This document shows, piece by piece, positions 57,986-64,000 of a stretch of 64,000 bases of DNA. The DNA comes from Pisolithus tinctorius. Taxonomy: Eukaryota > Basidiomycota > Agaricomycetes > Boletales > Pisolithaceae. The number at the start of each line of letters is the position of its first letter. Positions within the stretch are counted from its first letter, which is position 1. The translations under genes and the position numbers were made by a program. The stretch spans positions 2,294,001 to 2,358,000 of the forward strand of contig JANFAH010000008.1 in NCBI GenBank assembly GCA_024663395.1, read 5' to 3'. The notes under the pieces were generated by a model. It did not search any database. It was not told where the DNA came from and saw nothing but the letters and a program-made list of their open reading frames with translations.

Positions 57986-58600
57986 ATGCCACTGACTGGG
58001 GGGGATTTATATACTTGAGTCTTATGTACCGTTGTTTGGCCACAGTCCAACTAGTGAGGTCGCTGTCAATGTCACGTTCTCGGCCTCAGTGCGTGTTCAG
58101 TTGCCGTGAGTGCTGGCAACTTCCTCTGAGTCAGTAGTACCGCGTGTCGTACTATACATCGTGAATAGCGATGTCACGTGACTCACTGTCACCGGATTCG
58201 GCTTCTATATACTAAATACTAAATGTTCGCTTGACATTCTCGTAATTGCATTGTCGAGCCGAGCAAGCACTCCCTCGTGCCGGTTGGCTTGAGCGGTAGT
58301 GGTGGCTTACCCTTGGGATTTCACAGAAAATGTATTGTAGTAGCACTACCAGATCATTTAATACATGTAGTCACTTATTGAAACCGGAAATCGGCCTAGC
58401 GGCGATGGACCACTCCGTATATAGTCCTACGTAATGTTCCAGAGACGCATCCGAAGTAACGGGTTAGACACGTGTGATAATCATGACAGCCGTGACGTTG
58501 TTCATGTCACAATTAAGGTTGTGTCCAAGATTATCATAGGTCTCACTACGTGACCTGTCCAAAATCGAGATCTGTGCATCCGAGTATCCAGATTGACACG
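57986..58600. promoter_or_regulatory. Probable divergent promoter between dioxygenase and H3-mimic genes
   Basis: A TATATAAAT box on the minus strand (about 58,007-58,016) faces the dioxygenase side. GC-rich sequence with TATATA stretches (about 58,205, 58,417) faces the plus-strand gene. The genes on either side point away from it. Start sites are inferred. Confidence 0.4.
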
Positions 58601-58741
58601 GTCTTTTGCTCCTCTCCTCTTGCCACACAGTGTCTCCCTCACCGACCGTCGTTGCGTTATCCCCACTCTCTGGCCCTGCTGCGTCTCAGCGAAATTTTTG
58701 GTACGTCGTCGTCCTCTGGATCTCTCGCACCTCTCCCTCTC

Positions 58742-60037
58742 TAAAACACAAAATAGGTACGTCGTGCCGTGTCTCCCTTCAAAAACAAAAAACAAAAAAG
58801 GTATGTTTGTCGAACCTCTCATGGCTTCAACACTCACATCACACACCAGGACACTGCCATTCTTCTCAGTCTATTGCGCGTTGTTCAGTGTCCCATACTA
58901 CTCACAAAGCCCATTCATTCAAAAAGAAGGTAAGTAGCTCGCAGCGTCCCTCTACAACTCACAAAACCACCCCCTCCTCTTGCCGGGTCTCATCCAAAAA
59001 CAGGTATGTCATCCCAGTGCGCGGCGTCTCTCTACCACTCACAAAACACCCCTCTCTGCCTTGTCTCATCCAAAAAAAAGGTATGTCGTCCAACTTCCCG
59101 GCGTCCCTCTACACTCACAAACACCCCCTGCCGTGCTTATCAAAAAAAAAAGGTATGTCGTCCCACTTTGCGGCATCCCTCTACACTCACAGAACACCCC
59201 CTCGCCGTGCTATCCAAAAAAAAAAGGTAGTCGTCCCAGTCGCGGCGTCCCTCTACCACTCACAGAACACCCCTCGCCGTGCTCATCCAAAAAAAAGGTA
59301 TGTCGTCCCAGCTTCGCGGCGTCCCTCTACAACTCACAGAACACCCCCTCGCCGTGCCTTATCCAAAAAAAAGGTAAGTCGTCCCAGGTCACGGCGTCCC
59401 TCTACCACTCACAGAACACCTCCTCGCCGTGCCTCATCCAAAAAAAGGTACGTCGTCCCAGCTCGCGTCCCTCTACCACTCACAAACACCCACAGAACAC
59501 CCCCTCGCCGTGCCTATCAAAAAAAAAGGTAGTCGTCCCAGTCGCGGCGTCCCTCTACACTCACAGAACACCCCCTCGCCGTGCTCATCCAAAAAAAAAG
59601 GTATGTCGTCCCAGCTTCGCGGCATCCCTCTACAACTCACAGAACACCCCCTCGCCGTGCCTCATCCAAAAAAAAGGTACGTCGTCCCAGCTCGCGCAGC
59701 GTCCCTCTACAACTCACAAAACACCCACAGACACCCCCTCGCCGTGCTCATCCAAAAAAAAAGGTGTGTTGTCCCAGCTTCGCGGCGTCCCTCTACAACT
59801 CACAGAACACCCCCTCGCCGTGCCTTATCAAAAAAAAAAGGTATGTCGTCCCAGGTCGTGGCATCCCTCTACCACTCACAGAACACCCCCTTGCTGTGTC
59901 TCATCCTACAAAAGGTATGTTGTCCCAGTTCCTGGTGTCCCTGTACCACTCACAAAACACACTAGTAGGCTATCAATTCATATCTCCCTCCTGCCACACT
60001 GCATCTCCCTTGCTGTGTCTCATCCAATAAGGTATGT
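58742..60037 (+). repeat. Tandem array of splice-donor-bearing units, about 15 copies
   Basis: Units of 71-87 bp each contain an A-run ending AAG/GTATGT (or GTAAGT, GTACGT, GTAGTC, GTGTGT), then TCGTCCCAG, CGGCGTCCCTCTAC and (in most) CTCACAG, then AACACCCCCTCGCCGTGC. Donor-like junctions start at 58930, 59004, 59081, 59153, 59227, 59298, 59374, 59448, 59529, 59601, 59677, 59764, 59841, 59914 and 60032. Each unit thus looks like a 42-nt intron plus a 33-nt exon. The array ends about 290 bp before the ATG of the H3-mimic gene, so it is probably its leader. It is also open in several frames, which I treat as a by-product. Confidence 0.8.
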
Positions 60038-60325
60038 TGTTGGACTTCTACTTCATGGTGTCCAGATGATACTTACATATCACCCTCTTTGGTCTGCTTA
60101 TCCAGTGCCCAGTGTTGTGTAGTTGCATACATTGGCTTGTCTTTTCCATAAATATGTAGATATCCATCCTTGCTGCATGATATATGTACTAAACTAAATG
60201 CATTTATTGTTATCTTACTGCTTGTCCCCTACACCTTCTGTGTCTTGTAAAGATAATAAGGTATGCTACTGTTCCCTTCTGTGTCATGTTGCTGCCACTC
60301 ACTAATGTTGGCATAATACACTCAG

Positions 60326-61911
60326 ATGGTGAAGACCAAGCAGACAGCTAAGAAGACCACTGGGGGTAGAGCTCCCAGGGTATCTCTTGCTGGTCTGAAA
60401 GCTAGGGAAAAACATGCTGCCAAGTCAAGCAAGGCCCATGCTAGGAAGGCCCTGTTGCCAAGAAGAGAAGGATGAGGAACTTGGCAAGTCTCTTTTATAT
60501 TCCATCCATCTTTCTAACATTCTATGCAGTTCTGTGTGATGTGCAGGGATGGAGGGACATTGTGGCCTTGTGATCAGGCAGGATGCAGAAGGGTAGTGTG
60601 TAACAAGTGTGTTGTAGTACCTGAGGATTGCCTTGCAGAGGTCACCCAGCTTCCTGTGACCTTCAGGTGTGTTAACCTCCCTTTTATGAATTAATTCCAT
60701 TGACTCAAACTCTGGATGAACTTCAGGTGTGTTGCCTGTCATTGGAAAATGACAAGATTTGAAAGTCCTCAGCCCTATTTTGTAAGTGCATATTGCCACC
60801 CCAATCACTTCTAACTCCAAGTACAGGGCTTCTACTTGTCAGGCAAGCCAGTCCTGAAACACCCTCTTGTGGTCATTGGGGGGTTTGAGCATGCCACCAC
60901 CTCTGAAGTGGCTGGTAACTCTACTGCCATTATCCACCTCCACCTTGAGTCTCTAGAGCTTGGCCATGCCCCTGTGCATATCCTTCACACCATGTTGCAG
61001 GGATATTTCAGACAAGACACCTACCACTTCTCACAACTGTCCTTCAACTTTGCCACTGAGGAGTCCAGAGCTGCCTATGACACTGCAGCATCAAAGCTAG
61101 CTTCAAGTCTGACTACCTTTGCTAAGGTAGTCATTTTCCTTACTACCCATACTGATGAAGACAGGGGGGATCTGTTCTCTGGAATGGAGAATAAGGTTCC
61201 AATAGCCACAGAGGTCTTTGAGGTAAGTCACCATTGTTTGACTGTCACTCCCATCTGACCAGTTGCAGTTTCTGCAAGGCCTTCTGTTACCCCTCTCCAA
61301 CATTGTCAAGGGTGGAGACCTCATCTTCTTTGTATGTGGTTCTACTGTAAGGAAGGAGCAGAGCTTCCAAGGACTGAAGGCAGCTGTGCAACAGTAGGTT
61401 TTCTTTCAATGTTGGTGGCTATGGCTGACACCATATCAGTTTCAAGCCAAGGTCCATGTTGCTTTTTGATGCTGAGAGACTTCAACTAGTCACCACCATT
61501 CCCTTCCTCATGAGTGTCCTTGACTCCACCCTTGTTCAAGGCTTCCATGTCCAAAGTGCAGTCAGGTATGCCCTGAATGACTGTGGTATGTTGGGTAGGC
61601 ACTCCAACATCATCCTGATGTTGTGGCAGGAGAAGGTAGTGGTGGAGAAATTTGTCTGGACTGACAAGTTCATCAGGCCTTGGGGACAACAATTGCCTGC
61701 CCAGTGCCCTCAGTGTTATAGCATTCAGAAGTGGGAAGCTGGTTGTTCAGGGCAGACTTATTCCTATGAGTGCAAGAATCCTGGCTGTGGGAAGGACACA
61801 CAAGGCACATCTCAGCCTCCCCAAACCTATACTATCTGCATGTCCAAAGGGGCTACCAAACTGACACAGGGAAAGGGGCAAACATCATCCTGGCTGTTGG
61901 AATCTTTGTAA
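60326..61911 (+). CDS. Histone H3-tail mimic fused to PHD-like finger and zinc ribbon
   Basis: Exons 60326-60483, 60530-60666, 60727-60781, 60827-61222, 61269-61393 and 61440-61911 give about 447 residues. ATG 60326-60328 follows directly on an acceptor-like ACTCAG. Residues 2-18 read VKTKQTAKKTTGGRAPR against ARTKQTARKSTGGKAPR of histone H3: 12 of 17 identical, four of the five changes conservative, Lys4 and Lys9 kept. A Lys/Arg-rich linker follows, then eight cysteines in PHD-like spacing (CVMC, PCDQAGCRRVVCNKC, CVACH; His position replaced by Cys). The middle (residues about 110-300) has FLTTHTDEDRGDLF and FFVCGSTV. The end has a zinc ribbon (CPQCYS, CKNPGCGK). Intron 1 is GC-AG. One C too few at 60458-60459 breaks exon 1 just before the basic KKRRMR. 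Not a known family to me. Confidence 0.75.
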
Positions 61912-62270
61912 AATACCCTACCTTGATACATATGATATGCATGTACTACAATCAAAAATAGCTGCTTTGTGTTTTCAAATTTCATATGACATTGAATGTT
62001 CAGAAAAAAAAGTAATTTCCTGCAGGACAATTCCTCCTTAAGTACTGATACACAACTGAGTAAATTTGCCCAATGTTAATTCCAATACAATGGCCAGATT
62101 GGTAGAGTTAACTTCAATACCACAGGATAAGGATAGGATATAGGATTTTTCCACAACCATGTGGGTTCAGCCAGCTAACTACCAAGGAAGTAGTGTACTG
62201 AGTAATAAGATTGGCCAGCCCCACTAACCCACTAGCAAGATATTGGTCTTTCTTGCAAAGTGTCTGCCCA
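61912..62270. other. Downstream region of the H3-mimic gene
   Basis: AT-rich; nothing coding seen. It must contain the gene's terminator (AATAAAA-like A-runs near 62,005) and leads into the right-hand repeat array. Confidence 0.45.
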
Positions 62271-62274
62271 ACCA

Positions 62275-63930
62275 CAACTCCAGGTCATGGTTCATTCCCC
62301 CCAGCCACATCAGCTGACCCCACTGCCAGGACATCATCCCTTCCCCCAGCCATGTCAGCTGGCCCCACTTCCAGGTCACATATATCCCATAGCTGGTTTG
62401 GCCAACCCCACTTCCAGGTCACTAACGTATCCCATAGCTGTGTCAGCTGACACCACTTCCAGGTCACTAATTCATCCCATAGCTGTGTTGGCCAACCCCA
62501 CTTCCAGGTCACTAATCTATCCCATCTGTGTTGGCTGACCCCACTTCCAGGTCACTAATTCATCCCATAGCTGTGTTGGCCAACCCCACTTCCAGGTCAC
62601 TAATCTATCCCATAGCTGTGTTGGCTGACCCCACTTCTAGGTCACTAATTCATCTCATAGCTGGGTCGGCCGACCCCACTTCTAGGACACTAATCTATCC
62701 CATAGCTGTGTCAGCTGACCCCACTTCCAGGACACTAACCTATCCCATAGCTGCATCGGCTGACCCCACTTCTAGGACACTAATCTATCTCATAGCTGTG
62801 TCGGCTGACCCCACTTCTAGGACACTAATCTATCTCATAGCTGCATCGGCCGACCCCACTTCTAGGACACTAATTCATCCCATAGCTGTGTCGGCCGACC
62901 CCACTTCCAGGACACTAACCTATCCCATAGCTGCATCGGCCGACCCCACTTCTAGGACACTAATCTATCTCATAGCTGTGTCGGCCGACCCCACTTCTAG
63001 GGCACTAATTCATCCCATAGCTGTGTCAGCTGACCCCACTTCTAGGACACTAACCTATCCCATAGCTGCATCGGCCGACCCCACTTCTAGGACACTAATC
63101 TATCTCATAGCTGCATTGGCCGACCCCACTTCTAGGGCACTAATTCATCCCATAGCTGCATCAGCTGACCCCACTTCTAGGGCACTAATTCATCCCATAG
63201 CTGCATCGGCCGACCCCACTTCTAGGGCACTAATTCATCCCATAGCTGTGTCGGCCAACCCCACTTCCAGGACACTAACCTATCCCATAGCTGCATCAGC
63301 CGACCCCACTTCTAGGACACTAATCTATATCATAGCTGCATCGGCCAACACCACTTCTAGGACACTAATCTATCTCATAGCTGTGTCGGCTGACCCCACT
63401 TCTAGGACACTAATCTATCTCATAGCTACGTCAGCCGACCCCACTTTTAGGGCACTAATTCATCCCATAGCTGCATCGGCCGACCCCACTTCTAGGACAC
63501 TAATCTATCTCATAGCTGTGTCAGCTGGCCTCACTTCTAGGACACTAATCTATCTCATAGCTGTGTCGGCCAACCCCACTTCTAGGGCACTAATTCATCC
63601 CATAGCTGTGTCGGCCAACCCCACTTCCAGGACACTAACCTATCCCATAGCTGCATCGGCTGACCCCACTTCTAGGACACTAATCTATCTCATAGCTGTG
63701 TCAGCCAACCCCACTTCTAGGACACTAATCTATCTCATAGCTGTGTCGGCCGACCCCACTTCTAGGACACTAATTCATCCCATAGCTGTGTCGGCCGACC
63801 CCACTTCCAGGACACTAATTCATCCCATAGCTGCATCAGCCGACCTCACTTCCAGGTCATCAATCCATCCTATAGTCATGTCAGCTGACCCCACTTCCAG
63901 GGAAGTTGATCCATCATCCTGTGACATAGG
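62275..63930 (-). repeat. 45-bp minisatellite, about 36 copies (right subterminal array)
   Basis: The unit on the plus strand is CATAGCTGTGTCGGCCGACC, then CCACTTCTAGGACACTAATC and TATCT; period 45 (for example 62,881 and 62,926). Its reverse complement shares CCTAGAAGTGGGGTCGGCCG with the left array, so the arrays face each other. The palindrome GTCGGCCGAC appears with CpG-type variants (TCAGCTGAC, TCGGCTGAC, TCGGCCAAC). The first few copies (62,275-62,600) are the most diverged. Confidence 0.95.
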
Positions 63931-63949
63931 CCGACCCCACCTTCACAGT

Positions 63950-63996
63950 CCAGCCTACCCAACCCTAGGGACCACCGGCCAATGTCGGTTAGTCCC
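63950..63996 (-). repeat. Right terminal inverted repeat
   Basis: GGCCAATGTCGGTTAGTCCC at 63,977-63,996 is the inverse of the left end with one mismatch, and is the last recognisable element sequence before the window ends. Confidence 0.7.
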
Positions 63997-64000
63997 AGTT

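Larger units (their letters stand above)
47531..63996. mobile_element. Large KDZ-type DNA transposon with TET/JBP and H3-mimic genes
   Basis: The ends are inverted: GGGACTAACCGACATCGGCC at 47,531-47,550 and its reverse complement with one change at 63,977-63,996, with looser matching for about 30 bp further in (ending ATAGGCTGAC on the left, GTAGGCTGGA on the reverse of the right). Inside each end is a 45-bp repeat array, inverted between ends. Between them lie four genes: an uncharacterised gene, a KDZ transposase and a TET/JBP dioxygenase on the minus strand, and an H3-tail/PHD protein on the plus strand. Length is 16,466 bp. The target duplication is not settled: AGT adjoins both sides, but the window ends 4 bp after the element. 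Related sequence at 47,491-47,530 may mean the left end is up to 70 bp further out. Confidence 0.75.

Noticed and set aside
58606..60122. Pro/Ser/Lys-rich open frames of 300-380 codons through the splice-unit array
   Set aside because: Several frames are open at once and shift with A-run length; donor-like junctions explain the conserved parts better.
62275..63930. Array resembling a CRISPR
   Set aside because: Whole 45-bp units repeat with scattered point differences and no unique spacers; the sequence is eukaryotic.
63990..64000. A defined target-site duplication for the KDZ element
   Set aside because: AGT flanks both ends, but only four bases remain in the window on the right, so it may be chance.

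Overview
The window looks like fungal nuclear DNA, most likely an agaricomycete (mushroom-forming) basidiomycete. The ordinary genes have many short introns (34-168 nt in my models). The mobile elements are typical of that group: Helitrons, a chromodomain Gypsy element of the Tf1/sushi type, and a KDZ transposon carrying a TET/JBP dioxygenase. I cannot name the species.

Layout. 1-9.0 kb holds three conserved minus-strand genes: a large inner-ring nucleoporin (NUP192/NUP205 family) running off the left edge, the NatC catalytic subunit NAA30/MAK3, and a DUF89/ARMT1-family protein cut into about 16 exons, five of them 9-13 nt long. 9.2-16.5 kb is two tail-to-tail pairs of a basidiomycete multi-pass membrane protein gene in various states of decay. 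17.7-23.7 kb is a decayed Helitron (minus). 24-27.4 kb and 33.3-33.9 kb hold small genes of unknown function, including an F-box-like/nucleotidyltransferase-like protein. One of these genes is split by a young Gypsy retrotransposon (27,443-33,275; 385-bp LTRs, 5-bp target duplication). 34.5-46.0 kb is a huge inverted repeat: two 5.1-kb arms of a second Helitron around a 1.27-kb spacer. The right arm continues to 47.46 kb as a nearly complete Rep-helicase gene.

From about 47.53 kb to the right edge lies what I judge the most interesting object: a 16.5-kb KDZ-type DNA transposon. It has short terminal inverted repeats, and just inside each end an array of 45-bp repeats in opposite orientation sharing the palindrome GTCGGCCGAC. 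It encodes a KDZ transposase, a TET/JBP-type DNA dioxygenase, a basic acidic-patch protein of unknown function, and on the other strand a protein whose N-terminus closely copies the histone H3 tail and is followed by a PHD-like zinc finger. A tandem array of about 15 splice-donor-bearing units forms the presumed leader of that gene. Transposase, DNA demethylation-type enzyme and histone-tail mimic in one element suggest a transposon that manipulates both DNA methylation and chromatin readers.

Two kinds of lesion recur. Many frame breaks in host and transposon genes fall at short homopolymers, which points to assembly errors as much as to decay. The in-frame stops in the Helitrons and the Gypsy element are mostly TGA, and the LTR and arm differences I found are CpG transitions, consistent with methylated CpG.
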